Source of the DNA: DATFQI01 sp963816955
Lineage (GTDB): Bacteria > Actinomycetota > Thermoleophilia > Solirubrobacterales > Solirubrobacteraceae
Direction of reading: 5' to 3'
Assembly (NCBI GenBank): GCA_963816955.1
Contig: CAWFME010000003.1
Coordinates: forward strand, 186,001-250,000
DNA length: 64,000 nucleotides
Position 1 is the stretch's first letter. Each line of letters opens with the position of its first letter. The notes under the pieces were generated by a model that had not been told where the DNA came from, did not search any database, and saw nothing but the letters and a program-made list of their open reading frames with translations. The translations under genes were made by a program, and so were the position numbers. Positions 17,244 through 25,542 of this stretch are shown here, piece by piece.

Positions 17244-18059
17244 ATGAGCGTGCCAGACACGATCGTTCTCGTCCACGGGTTCTGGGTCACGCCCCGGAGC
17301 TGGGAGCATTGGATCGCTCGCTTCGAGAGCAAGGGATACCGAGTCCTTGCGCCCGCCTACCCGGGGTTCGACGTCGAGGTCGAGGCCTTGCGCGAAGACC
17401 CCACGCCGATCGTCGACCTCGATCTCAAGGAGACGGTCGCCCGCCTCGAGCGCGTGATGGACGAGCTCGACCAGCCACCGATCATCATCGGGCACTCCGC
17501 CGGCGGTGCGATCACGCAGATCCTGCTCGACCACGGTTACGGCGCCGCCGGTGTCGCGCTGAACTCGGCGCCGACCGAGGGTGTGCCTGTCGCTCCGTGG
17601 TCGCAGATCAGGTCGACGTGGCCGATCCTGCACAACCCGATCGGCAACAGGCACAGGGCGATCGGCTTCAGCCTCGAGCAGTGGGAGTACGCGTTCACCA
17701 ACGGCCTGCCCGAGGAGCTGACGCGCGAGACGTACGAGCGGTACCACATCCCGGCTTCGGGCCGCGTGCTGATCGGCAGCGTCACCGCGAACCTGATGCC
17801 AGGCCATCAGGACACGTGGGTGGACTACAAGAACGAGAAGCGCGCGCCGCTGCTGTTCGTCTCGGGCACCGACGACCACATCATGCCGCCGTCGGTGCAG
17901 AAGTCCAACGCCAAGCACTACAAGGGCAAGACGACGATCACCGAGCGGAGCGAGTTCGAGGGCCCGCACCTCATGATCGCGGCTCAGGGCTGGGAGGAGA
18001 TCGCCGACACGGCCCTGGACTGGGCGGTCGCCAACGCCCGGAAGCCCGTCGCGGCCTGA
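17244..18059 (+). CDS. Alpha/beta hydrolase
   Basis: 271 residues. Begins VPDTIVLVHGFWVTPRSW (oxyanion HG), with nucleophile Ser in IIGHSAGGAIT, an acid near VSGTDDHIMPP and a final His in FEGPHLMIAA. Start ATG is 8 nt after AGGAGG. Substrate unknown; close relatives are broad esterases or lactonases. It is adjacent to and probably controlled by the divergent HxlR regulator, and it overlaps the following metallo-hydrolase by one base (TGATG), so both should be made together. Confidence 0.87.
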   Translation: MSVPDTIVLVHGFWVTPRSWEHWIARFESKGYRVLAPAYPGFDVEVEALREDPTPIVDLDLKETVARLERVMDELDQPPIIIGHSAGGAITQILLDHGYGAAGVALNSAPTEGVPVAPWSQIRSTWPILHNPIGNRHRAIGFSLEQWEYAFTNGLPEELTRETYERYHIPASGRVLIGSVTANLMPGHQDTWVDYKNEKRAPLLFVSGTDDHIMPPSVQKSNAKHYKGKTTITERSEFEGPHLMIAAQGWEEIADTALDWAVANARKPVAA

Positions 18060-18841
18060 TGCAGGCGCGCCTCACCCACGTCGGCGGGCCCACCGTGCTC
18101 ATCGAGGTGGGCGGGTGGCGCCTGCTGACTGATCCGACGTTCGACCGACCGGGCCGGGAGTACCGCTTCGGATGGGGAACCGGCTCGACGAAGCTCGTCG
18201 GGCCGGCTCTCGACCCCGAAGCGCTGATGCCGGTCGATGCGGTCCTGCTCACTCACGACCACCACGATGACAACCTCGACAGCGCCGGACGTGCGCTGCT
18301 GGACCGGGTGCCGACGGTGATCACGACAACGGCAGGGGCGCGTCGCCTCGGCGCCCGTGCACGCGGGCTCACCGAATGGCAATCCACGGACCTCCGCGGC
18401 GAAGGTCGCGCGGACATCTCGGTCACCGCGACGCCCTGCCGCCATGGTCCGCCGCTCAGCCGGCCCGTCGTCGGCCCGGTGGTCGGCTTCGCGCTGAGTT
18501 GGGCGGGCCAGGAGGACGGCGTCCTATGGATCACCGGCGACACCGTGCTGTTCGACGGTGTGCGTCACGTCGCCGGCCGGCTGCAGATCGACACTGCGGT
18601 GCTGCACCTGGGCGGCGTCCAGTTTCCGATCACCGGGCCACTCCGATACACGATGACCGGCGAGGACGCCATCGAGCTCATCGGGCTCGTGAAGCCACGC
18701 CAGGCGATCCCCGTCCACTACGAGGGCTGGAAGCACTTCCGCCAAGGTCGCGAGGCGGTCGAGCGCGTCCTGGACGACGCCCCCGCCGACGTCCGCGACC
18801 GCGTCCGCTGGCTGCCGATCGGCAGCTCCGTGCAGCTCTGA
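18059..18841 (+). CDS. Metallo-beta-lactamase-fold hydrolase (UlaG-like)
   Basis: 260 residues. The metal-binding motif LLTHDHHDDN sits near residue 65. WITGDTVLFDG supplies the later Asp and VHYEGWKHF a further His. The N-terminal VLIEVGGWRLLTDPTFD block is typical of UlaG/RomA-type proteins. Such enzymes hydrolyse lactones, phosphodiesters or N-acyl phospholipids; the exact substrate is open. Translated by a TGATG overlap from the hydrolase upstream, which suggests sequential action on one compound. Confidence 0.85.
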   Translation: MQARLTHVGGPTVLIEVGGWRLLTDPTFDRPGREYRFGWGTGSTKLVGPALDPEALMPVDAVLLTHDHHDDNLDSAGRALLDRVPTVITTTAGARRLGARARGLTEWQSTDLRGEGRADISVTATPCRHGPPLSRPVVGPVVGFALSWAGQEDGVLWITGDTVLFDGVRHVAGRLQIDTAVLHLGGVQFPITGPLRYTMTGEDAIELIGLVKPRQAIPVHYEGWKHFRQGREAVERVLDDAPADVRDRVRWLPIGSSVQL

Positions 18842-18877
18842 CACGCTCCACGACCAGGGCGGATCGCCCGAGCCGTC

Positions 18878-19060
18878 TCAGCGTGCCCCCTCGAGCACCA
18901 CCTTCCCGCGCTCGTCGGCGGCCGTGCCGCGCTCGAAGGCGCTGCGGGCGGTCGGGCTCGACCAGGAAGTACACGCTGGTGACACCGCTCGCCTGCGCCG
19001 TGTGGTCGATGACGACATCGGCGCCGAGCTCGCCGCGCTTGAGCGCTGTAACTTTGTCGG
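18878..19060 (-). pseudogene. Remnant of a zinc-type (MDR) quinone oxidoreductase
   Basis: Minus-strand fragments match pieces of an NADP-dependent MDR dehydrogenase in the correct order but with material missing. One frame gives LGADVVIDHTAQA, then immediately GVTSVYFLVEPDR, which in intact enzymes lies about 50 residues later. After a frame change comes SAFERGTAADERGKVVLEGAR and a stop, the usual C-terminal ending. At least two internal deletions and a frameshift are needed. It lies between two complete plus-strand genes and explains the otherwise empty 326-bp gap. Confidence 0.7.
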
Positions 19061-19167
19061 AGCATGCGCGCGCACCGGCACGCCCACCTCTAGCCGAGCT
19101 GGCATTTCGTCTCCTGACGGCTTCCAGGCCGTCCGATTCGTCCTGTCTCTCGACTCGAGGAGCTCTT

Positions 19168-20025
19168 GTGCCGTCAGTTGTCTCCGTGCCACTCGCACAC
19201 GCCGCAGCCAGTTTGCGCTGCCCGATCTGTTCGGGCCCGGTCGGCTCCACTCGCTGCACGCTGCATTGCGGGCGGGGCCATTCCTTCGATGTGTCGCGCC
19301 ATGGGCACGTGGCGCTCATGCCACCGCGTCGCCGCCGCGTCGCCGGCGACGACGCCGCGATGCTCGCTGCGCGCGCTGCGGTCCTGGACGCGCAGAGCTT
19401 CGCGCCGCTGACCGCGGCGTTGGCGCGTACCGCGCTCGACGTCATACGTGACGATGCGCCGATGGTCGTCGACGTAGGTGCGGGCACCGGCCATCACCTC
19501 GCCGCGATCCTCGACGCGCTGCCTGGAGCGCACGGGATCGCCTTCGACGCTTCCAGAGAGGCGCTCCGACGTGCGGCGCGCGCGCATCCGCGGATCGCGG
19601 CGGTCGGCGGCGACGTCTGGCGCGAGATCCCGCTCCTCGACGCGACCGCTCAGCTCGTCACCAACGTCTTCGCGCCTCGCAACCCGTCCGAGTTCACCCG
19701 CGTGATCGAGCCCGGCGGCCACTTGATCGTCGCGACGCCTGCCACGGGCCACCTGCGGGAGCTCGCGACGTTGCACCCGATCCGCGTCCATCCGCGCAAG
19801 CGCCAGCTCCTTCATCGTCAGCTGAAGCCGGGCTTCGACCTGGCCGGCGTTCAAAGGATCGATTGGACGCTTCATCTCTCGGCACGCCAGGCCTGTGCCG
19901 TCGTGCGCATGGGTCCCGCTGCGCACCACCTGACGCCGGCGGACGAGCAGCGGCTACGCAGGTTGCCCGACGAGCTCCCGGCAACCGCGGCCGTCGACCT
20001 TCACGTGTTCCGCCGCCGCCAGTAG
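19168..20025 (+). CDS. Putative 23S rRNA (guanine) methyltransferase, RlmA-like
   Basis: 285 residues. The N-terminal zinc ribbon (LRCPICSGPV, then a second Cys followed by CGRGHSFDVSRHGHV) is the RlmA/TlrB hallmark. A class I SAM domain follows (VVDVGAGTGHHLAAI), with TNVFAPRNPSEFTRVI as family motif IV. RlmA enzymes methylate G745 or G748 of 23S rRNA; the TlrB branch gives tylosin resistance. GTG start at 19168 sits 5 nt after GAGGAG. The 3' end overlaps the convergent membrane-protein gene by 25 bp. Confidence 0.85.
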   Translation: MPSVVSVPLAHAAASLRCPICSGPVGSTRCTLHCGRGHSFDVSRHGHVALMPPRRRRVAGDDAAMLAARAAVLDAQSFAPLTAALARTALDVIRDDAPMVVDVGAGTGHHLAAILDALPGAHGIAFDASREALRRAARAHPRIAAVGGDVWREIPLLDATAQLVTNVFAPRNPSEFTRVIEPGGHLIVATPATGHLRELATLHPIRVHPRKRQLLHRQLKPGFDLAGVQRIDWTLHLSARQACAVVRMGPAAHHLTPADEQRLRRLPDELPATAAVDLHVFRRRQ

Positions 20026-20522
20026 TCGAACGTCACGATGGCGACGAGCGGACCCCAGAGCAGCAGCGGCGCGTAGGCGGCGACGAACAGAACCTCCCAG
20101 CCACGGCCCGCGAAGCCGTCACCGAGCTCGTCGCCGGCATAGGCCAGGGCGGCGCCGACCCAGATGTACATGAGCGCGAGCGACCCCAGCAGCGCGACCG
20201 CGACGACCGGCGCTGGAGGCACCCGCCGGGCGCCGATCAGCGGCATCCACGCCGGTGCCCTCTCGCCCCATGGCCGGACGAGCCCGATCGTGAGCAGCGC
20301 GGTCGCCTCGGCGACGACGGAGAGCCCGATCACGTAGGCGATCCCCCAGCCGCTCACCGTCATCGGCTCGCCGTCCGTCACGGCGCCCATCGAGCCGCCG
20401 AACACGAAGCCGAGCCGCCACAGGCCGGAGGGCAGGGTGACGACCGGCGCGAGGTGGGCGGCGCCGACCGCCCAGCGCGCCGGCCGCCGGTCGCGAGTGC
20501 TGGGGGAGGCGAACGTGGTCAT
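20001..20522 (-). CDS. Membrane protein linked to a two-component system (paralogue A)
   Basis: 173 residues with about four hydrophobic segments, including GWGIAYVIGLSVVAEATALL and PVVAVALLGSLALMYIW, and a VRPWGERAPAW loop. No known function. It resembles the protein at 22417-22995 in layout and in the VRPWG-x-x-x-P-x-W motif. A longer frame starting GTG at 20594, overlapping the response-regulator stop, is possible. The start at 20522 is preferred because a shared upstream motif then lies at almost the same distance (about 40 nt) in both paralogues. Confidence 0.7.
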   Translation of the reverse strand: MTTFASPSTRDRRPARWAVGAAHLAPVVTLPSGLWRLGFVFGGSMGAVTDGEPMTVSGWGIAYVIGLSVVAEATALLTIGLVRPWGERAPAWMPLIGARRVPPAPVVAVALLGSLALMYIWVGAALAYAGDELGDGFAGRGWEVLFVAAYAPLLLWGPLVAIVTFDYWRRRNT

Positions 20523-20562
20523 GCCGTTCACTGTGGTCAGGAGCCCCGCCTCCCACATCGGC

Positions 20563-20586
20563 CTCAGGTCGCGGTCGCGTGCGACC
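20563..20586 (-). promoter_or_regulatory. Shared GGTCGC-type motif, copy A
   Basis: A 24-nt block starting CTCAGGTCGCG and ending TGCGACC on the plus strand. It is identical at 21 of 24 positions to the block at 23035-23058 and placed equivalently 41 nt before the start of the membrane-protein gene. It contains GGTCGC and GCGACC inverted half-sites. Possible operator for the response regulator or another factor. Confidence 0.55.
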
Positions 20587-20590
20587 GAGG

Positions 20591-21253
20591 TCACGCCCCG
20601 GCGCGCACCAGCCCCGCCTCGTAGGCGAACACCACGAGCTGCACGCGGTCGCGCGCGTCGAGCTTGGCGAGCAGCCGGCCGACGTGGGTCTTGACGGTGC
20701 CCTCGGCCAGGTGCAGCTCGGTCCCGATCTCAGCGTTCGACGCGCCGCGCGCGACGGCGAGCAGCACCGCATGCTCCCGCTCGGTCAGCGTCGCCAGGCG
20801 CGGGTCGTGCGCGCGCGGGCCGGGCAACTGCCCGCGGACCTGCTCGAGCAGCCGCCGCGTCGCACTCGGCGCGACGACCGCGTCGCCGCTCGCCACCGCG
20901 CGGATCGCGCCGAGCAGCTCCTCGGGCTCGGCGTCCTTGAGCAGGAAGCCGCTCGCGCCCGCGCGCAGCGCGGCGTAGACGTACTCGTCGAGGTCGAACG
21001 TCGTCAGCACGATCACGCGCGGCGCTCGGTCGCCGTCGCGCGCGATCAGCCGCTCGGTCGCCGCGACGCCGTCGAGCACGGGCATCCGCACGTCCATGAG
21101 CACGACGTCGGCACGTCTCACGCCGAGCGCCTCGAGCGCGGCGCGCCCGTCACCGGCCTCGCCGACGACCTCGAGATCGCGCTGCGAGTCGATGACGAGC
21201 TTCAGGCCGGCGCGCACCAGAGCCTGGTCGTCGACGAGGAACACCCGCGTCAT
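20591..21253 (-). CDS. NarL/FixJ-family response regulator
   Basis: 220 residues. Receiver domain with acidic pocket VDDQ, phospho-acceptor Asp54 in VVLMDVRMP, the switch Thr in VLTTFD and the Lys in LLKDAEP. A LuxR-type HTH follows at the C-terminus (LTEREHAVLLAVARGASNAEIGTELHLAEGTVKTHVGRLLAKL). Overlaps the histidine kinase gene by 4 bp (ATGA), so the pair is co-translated. The downstream membrane protein follows closely and may be a target or accessory. Confidence 0.95.
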   Translation of the reverse strand: MTRVFLVDDQALVRAGLKLVIDSQRDLEVVGEAGDGRAALEALGVRRADVVLMDVRMPVLDGVAATERLIARDGDRAPRVIVLTTFDLDEYVYAALRAGASGFLLKDAEPEELLGAIRAVASGDAVVAPSATRRLLEQVRGQLPGPRAHDPRLATLTEREHAVLLAVARGASNAEIGTELHLAEGTVKTHVGRLLAKLDARDRVQLVVFAYEAGLVRAGA

Positions 21254-22395
21254 GTCTTCCCTCCGACCGGGATCGTCGCACGCAGCTCGTAGCCGCCCCC
21301 TGGGTGGGGCATCGCGCTGACCGTCCCGCCGTACGGCTCGACCCGCGCCCGCATGCCGCTCAGCCCGCGGCCGTCGCCGGCCGGCGAGGACGGCGTGCCG
21401 CCGCCGCCGTCGTCGCGCACGACGAGCGTCACCGCGTCTTCCGCCCAGTGCAGCGCGACCGTCGCGCTCGCGCCGCGGCCGGCGTGCTTGAGCACGTTCG
21501 TCAGCGCCTCTTGGACGACGCGGTAGACCGTCAGGCTCTCGCCGGGGGCGAGCGCGAGCGCGCGGCCCCGCTCGTCGAGCTCGACGGCGAGCCCGGCGTC
21601 GCGCGTGCGGTCGACGAGCGCGCGCAGCTCGCCCGCCCCCGGCGCCGGCTCGCGCGGCGCTTCGCCGAGGGTGCCGACCGTCCGGCGCGTCTCGGCGAGC
21701 GCCTGCCGCGCGGTGGCGGCGATCGTCTCGAGCGCGGCGGCCGCGGCGGCAGGGTCGCTGCGCGCGCCGTAACGGCCGCCGTCGGCCTGGGTGATGACGA
21801 CCGCCAGCGCGTGACCGACGGTGTCGTGCAGCTCGCGGGCGATCCGCTCGCGCTCGCGCGCGGTGGCCAACGCCCCCTCGTGCTCGAGCTCGGCGGCGCG
21901 CTCGCGGAGCGCGACCCGCCGGTAGTCGCCGAGCACGGCAGCGAGGAGGAGGTGGACCGCGAGCACCGCCACGACGACCATCACGTCCTCCTGGGCGAAC
22001 TCGTCGAAATGCAGAGCGAACGGGATCGTCCCCGCGAACGCGACAGCTGCGCCCGCGGCGGCCACGCGCCGTGGCGCGTAGGCGACGAGCGAGTAGAGCG
22101 CGAGCAGCGCCGCCACGTTCCCGGCGATGAACCGGTCGCTGAGCACCAGCTCGGCGCCGCAGGCGAGCATCACCGCGGCGAACATGGCGACCGGCGCGGT
22201 GCGACGCAACGCCAGCGGCGCGACGAGCAGCACCGTCGCCGCGACCTCCCCGGCGGTCGCTGGCGTCTCCTCGCCGAACAGCGTCGGAAGCGTCAGCGCC
22301 AGCAGGCCGACGGCGACTGCCGTGTCCGCCACCATGGGGTTCCGAGCGAACCAGCTGTGCCCCCGCGCCAGCACACGTCGAGGATACGTTCGCAA
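21250..22395 (-). CDS. Sensor histidine kinase, HisKA_3 type
   Basis: 381 residues. The N-terminal 155 residues hold about five membrane helices. The dimerisation/phosphoacceptor region is RERERIARELHDTVGHALAVV with His190, and the ATPase domain includes VVQEALTNVLKHAG and DDGGGGTP...GDGRGLSGMRARVE. Partner of the response regulator at 20591. The start is TTG at 22395 with GAGG 5 nt upstream; an in-frame GTG at 22374 without a visible site is the alternative. The membrane part has no recognised ligand domain, so the signal is unknown. Confidence 0.93.
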   Translation of the reverse strand: MRTYPRRVLARGHSWFARNPMVADTAVAVGLLALTLPTLFGEETPATAGEVAATVLLVAPLALRRTAPVAMFAAVMLACGAELVLSDRFIAGNVAALLALYSLVAYAPRRVAAAGAAVAFAGTIPFALHFDEFAQEDVMVVVAVLAVHLLLAAVLGDYRRVALRERAAELEHEGALATARERERIARELHDTVGHALAVVITQADGGRYGARSDPAAAAAALETIAATARQALAETRRTVGTLGEAPREPAPGAGELRALVDRTRDAGLAVELDERGRALALAPGESLTVYRVVQEALTNVLKHAGRGASATVALHWAEDAVTLVVRDDGGGGTPSSPAGDGRGLSGMRARVEPYGGTVSAMPHPGGGYELRATIPVGGKT

Positions 22396-22416
22396 TGCGG
22401 CCTCGCGCCCTGCCGC

Positions 22417-22995
22417 TCAGATGGTCAACAGGACGATGATGGAGCCGCTCACCGCGAGCGTCGCCGCCACCGTGATCCACCCGAGCCGGTAGGCGTCGCA
22501 GCGCGAGCCGCCGGTCCGGCGGTAGTGGTGCAGGGCGCCGAGCGTGACGAGCACGCCGAGACCGAGGAACCACGGCTCGTAGAAGAGCAGGTCCCACGCG
22601 ATCAGCTTGCCTTCGTCGAGGCGCTCCCACCCTCGGAACTCGAGATCGATGATCCCGAGCAGGTGCATCAGCTTCGTGACGTACCCCGCGACCGCGTGCG
22701 CCGCCGCGTAAGCCGAGCCGATCAGGGCGGGCACGATGACCAGCCACCGGGGCAGGCGGAGGCCCCAAGGGCGCACGAAGGCGAGACTGCCCACGCCGGC
22801 GGCGGCGATGAACGCACCCGCCAGCAGGCTGGCTGAGCGGAAGCCGTCGGGGTCCTCGAACGTCCCGGGCAGACCGACCGTCCCGCCCAGGCCCTGGTAG
22901 CCGCGAACCCCGACCGCGTAGGCGAGCGCCCACGCGAAGGCGGCGTATCCCGCCCACGCCGACGAGCCGCGGAGGTTTGCCTGGCCGATCGTCAT
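22417..22995 (-). CDS. Membrane protein linked to a two-component system (paralogue B)
   Basis: 192 residues with about five hydrophobic segments; AFVRPWGLRLPRW near the middle echoes the VRPWGERAPAW loop of the protein at 20001-20522. No characterised family recognised. The start ATG at 22995 is preferred over the in-frame GTG at 23073, since the latter would place a perfect palindrome inside the coding region. It lies just upstream of the histidine kinase gene with a 21-bp gap, so it probably opens the operon: membrane protein B, kinase, regulator, membrane protein A. Confidence 0.75.
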   Translation of the reverse strand: MTIGQANLRGSSAWAGYAAFAWALAYAVGVRGYQGLGGTVGLPGTFEDPDGFRSASLLAGAFIAAAGVGSLAFVRPWGLRLPRWLVIVPALIGSAYAAAHAVAGYVTKLMHLLGIIDLEFRGWERLDEGKLIAWDLLFYEPWFLGLGVLVTLGALHHYRRTGGSRCDAYRLGWITVAATLAVSGSIIVLLTI

Positions 22996-23034
22996 GACTT
23001 CATGGTCCGGACCCGGATGCGCAGATCCATCCCT

Positions 23035-23069
23035 CTCAGGTCGCGACCGCATGCGACCTGGGTCGCATG
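23035..23069. promoter_or_regulatory. Shared motif copy B containing a perfect palindrome
   Basis: The block matching copy A (20563-20586) runs directly into CATGCGACC-TG-GGTCGCATG at 23050-23069, with 9-bp arms and a 2-nt centre. It lies in the 107-bp divergent gap between the two-component operon and the epimerase/ECF41 operon. It could therefore control either or both. Confidence 0.6.
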
Positions 23070-23102
23070 TCACGATCCGCCGAGCTGCACCGTCAGTCCG
23101 AC

Positions 23103-24005
23103 ATGAACATCGCCATCACAGGAGCGACGGGCGTCATAGGCCGGCACGCCGTCCAGCAGCTCATCAAGTCCGGCCACCGGGTGACCGGCGTCACGCGGTC
23201 CGCGGGCGGCGAACGGGTGCTGAAGGGTCTGGGCGCCCGCCCCGTGCGAGCGGACGTCTTCGACGAGGCCGAGCTGCGCTCGGCCTTCGCGGGAGCCGAC
23301 GCGGTCGTCAACCTCCTCACCCACATCCCGCCCGCGGACCGCATGGCGGCGCCCGGGTCATGGGACGAGAACGACCGGCTGCGCGGCGAGGCGTCGACGG
23401 CGATCGCCCGCGCGGCGCAGGCGGCCGGGGCACGCCGGCTCGTGCAGGAGTCACTCGCCTTCGTCTACGCCGACGGCGGGGATCTCTGGCTCGATGAGAC
23501 GGCGGCCGTCGCGGGCGGCGGAACCACCACGACGGCGCTGGCCGCCGAGACCAACGCGCGCGAGCTCTTCGCCGGGGACACGGTCGTCCTGCGCTTCGGG
23601 CTCTTCATCGGCCCCGACAGCGGGCTCACGCAGGCGGACATCGAGGGGGCGCGGAACACGGGCGCCTCTCCGAGCGTCGGCCGCCGCGACGCGTACCGGC
23701 CGACGGTGTGGATCGACGACGCCGCGGCCGCGGTGGCCGCCGCGCTGAGCGCCCCGGCCGGCACGTACAACGTGGCCGACGCCGACCCGCCGACGCGCGG
23801 CGAGATCGACGCGGCGCTCGCCGCCGTCGTCGGGCGCAGCGGCCTCCGTGCCCGGATCGAGGAGATCCCGCCCGCGCTCGAGCCCGTGGCGCGCTCCCAG
23901 CGCGTGTCGAGCCGGCGGCTGCGCGAGCTGACGGGCTGGAAGCCGCGGGTGCGCGGGGGCACGGACGGCTGGGGCCTCATCGCGGCGGAAGGCCTGGCAG
24001 CGTGA
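23103..24005 (+). CDS. NAD-dependent epimerase/dehydratase-family protein (atypical SDR)
   Basis: 300 residues from ATG at 23103. Nucleotide-binding motif ITGATGVIGRHAVQQL at the N-terminus. The catalytic region is unusual: LVQESLAFVYADGG stands where Ser/Tyr of classical members occurs. Substrate unknown. It ends in a GTGA overlap with an ECF41 sigma factor gene. In ECF41 families the co-encoded partner is an oxidoreductase, epimerase or carboxymuconolactone decarboxylase, which fits this pairing. Confidence 0.85.
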   Translation: MNIAITGATGVIGRHAVQQLIKSGHRVTGVTRSAGGERVLKGLGARPVRADVFDEAELRSAFAGADAVVNLLTHIPPADRMAAPGSWDENDRLRGEASTAIARAAQAAGARRLVQESLAFVYADGGDLWLDETAAVAGGGTTTTALAAETNARELFAGDTVVLRFGLFIGPDSGLTQADIEGARNTGASPSVGRRDAYRPTVWIDDAAAAVAAALSAPAGTYNVADADPPTRGEIDAALAAVVGRSGLRARIEEIPPALEPVARSQRVSSRRLRELTGWKPRVRGGTDGWGLIAAEGLAA

Positions 24006-24868
24006 CGGCCGCCCAGCGCTTCGCACGAGCGCGGCCGCGACTCCTCCGCCTCGCCTACAGCCAGCTGGGCGACCTCGGCGAGGCGGAGGACGTCGTGCAG
24101 GAGGCCTGGCTCCGGCTCGAGCGCGCAGGCGCGCACGCGATCGACGACCTCGACGCCTGGCTCACGACCGTGGTCGGCCGACTCGCCCTCGACACGCTGC
24201 GCTCCGCGCGCGTGCGCCGCGAGACGTACGTCGGGCCGTGGCTGCCGGAGCCGCTCGTGTCCAGCGGCTCTGAGGACCCGGCCGACCGGATCACGCTCGA
24301 CGAGTCGGTCAGCTACGCGCTGCTCGCCGTGCTCGAGCAGCTCTCGCCCGCGGAGCGGACGGCGTTCGTGCTCCACGACGTCTTCGACGTGCCGTTCAGC
24401 GAGGTCGCGGAGACGGTCGGACGCAGCCCGCAGGCGGTGAGGCAGCTCGCGTCGCGCGCCCGTCGGCACGTGTCGAGCCACTGCCCCCGCTTCGATGCGT
24501 CGCCGGACGAGCACGACCGGGCGGTCCGTGCCTTCGCGCACGCGGTCGCGGAGGGCGATCTCGACGGCCTGCTCGCCGTCCTCGACCCCGACGTCGTCTG
24601 GACGTCCGACGGCGGCGGACGCGCGATCGCCTCACGAGCACCGCTGCATGGGGCGCGCCGCGTAGGGCGAGCGTGGATCGCCCTCGGACGCACCGCCTCC
24701 GATCCGGCGGCGCCGATCGAGCTCAACGGCCGGCTGGGTCTGCTCCTCCCCGGAAGGGACGGGCACCGCTCCGTCCTGTCGTTCCAGGTCGACGGCGGGC
24801 GCATCGTCCGCATCGACGTCGTCCGCAACCCGGAGAAGCTGCGCCGCGTCGGTCCGCGCCCCGGTTAG
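24002..24868 (+). CDS. ECF41-family RNA polymerase sigma factor
   Basis: 288 residues. Sigma-2 (RPRLLRLAYSQLGDLGEAEDVVQEAWLRL) and sigma-4 (LSPAERTAFVLHDVFDVPFSEVAETVGRSPQAVRQLASRAR) are joined by a linker containing YVGPWLPEPL, the group signature. A SnoaL-like C-terminal extension (about 175-288) ends with an NPEKL motif. In ECF41 that extension acts as a built-in regulator in place of a separate anti-sigma factor. Coupled to the upstream epimerase by a GTGA overlap; that gene is the expected target. Confidence 0.93.
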   Translation: MTAAQRFARARPRLLRLAYSQLGDLGEAEDVVQEAWLRLERAGAHAIDDLDAWLTTVVGRLALDTLRSARVRRETYVGPWLPEPLVSSGSEDPADRITLDESVSYALLAVLEQLSPAERTAFVLHDVFDVPFSEVAETVGRSPQAVRQLASRARRHVSSHCPRFDASPDEHDRAVRAFAHAVAEGDLDGLLAVLDPDVVWTSDGGGRAIASRAPLHGARRVGRAWIALGRTASDPAAPIELNGRLGLLLPGRDGHRSVLSFQVDGGRIVRIDVVRNPEKLRRVGPRPG

Positions 24869-24911
24869 CGGGTCCGTCCAACCTTCGCTGTACCGGTGCG
24901 TCTCAGGGGCA

Positions 24912-25538
24912 ATGGCCCCCCTCGCTTCCATCGCCCCGCCGGTCGCCTCGTCCTCTTCCTCGCTCGATGCCGCGCTGCTCGCGTGCGACGACGCGTGCAC
25001 TCGCCGGCTCGCCCGCGAGCTCGGCGAGAGCGATCCCGCGCTCGCCGATCACGGCGCCGGGGTCGCGGCCGTCGCCGTGGCCGTCGGGCGCCGGCTGCTC
25101 TTCGGGCCCGCCCGCCTCGAGACGCTCTGCCGCGCCGCGCTGCTCCATGACTTCGGCAAGTGCCTGGTGCCCCGCGAGCTGCTCCGCAAGCCGGGCGGGC
25201 TGTCCGCAGCCGAGCGCCGGGTGGTCGAAGGGCACGCGGGGGTCGGCTCGCTGCTGCTCGTGGAGGAGGGTCTGCTGGCGGAGGCGTCGATCGTGCGGCA
25301 CCACCACGAGCGCTGGGACGGCTCGGGCTACCCGGATCGGCTGCGCGGCCGGGAGATCCCGCTCGAGTCGCGGATCATCCTCGTCGCCGACACGTACGAC
25401 GCGATGACGTCGGACCGTCCGTACCGGTTCGCGCTGAGCCACGAGGTCGCGCTCGAGGAGATCCGGCACGCCGCCGGGTCGCAGCTGGATCCGGCCTGCG
25501 TGGCCGAGGCGCTCGAGGTCCTCGGCGCCGCCCGTTGA
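24912..25538 (+). CDS. HD-GYP-domain phosphodiesterase-like protein
   Basis: 208 residues, mostly one HD-GYP domain: LLHDFGKCLVPRELLRKPG (HD pair), EGHAGVGSLLL, HHHERWDGSGYPDRLRGREIPLESRIILVADTYDAMTSDRPYR. The GYP triad in GSGYPD and the following conserved block indicate cyclic-di-GMP hydrolysis or a related signalling role. No membrane segment or receiver domain, so it is cytosolic and lacks an obvious input. N-terminal 20 residues are Ser/Pro-rich. Its stop lies 4 bp from the convergent sigma-fusion gene. Confidence 0.88.
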   Translation: MAPLASIAPPVASSSSSLDAALLACDDACTRRLARELGESDPALADHGAGVAAVAVAVGRRLLFGPARLETLCRAALLHDFGKCLVPRELLRKPGGLSAAERRVVEGHAGVGSLLLVEEGLLAEASIVRHHHERWDGSGYPDRLRGREIPLESRIILVADTYDAMTSDRPYRFALSHEVALEEIRHAAGSQLDPACVAEALEVLGAAR

Positions 25539-25542
25539 CGGG

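Noticed and set aside
20523..20594. GTG start of membrane protein A overlapping the response-regulator stop
   Set aside because: The overlap is attractive for coupling, but the duplicated motif sits inside that stretch at the same distance from the ATG as in paralogue B, so the shorter start is preferred. Not fully excluded.
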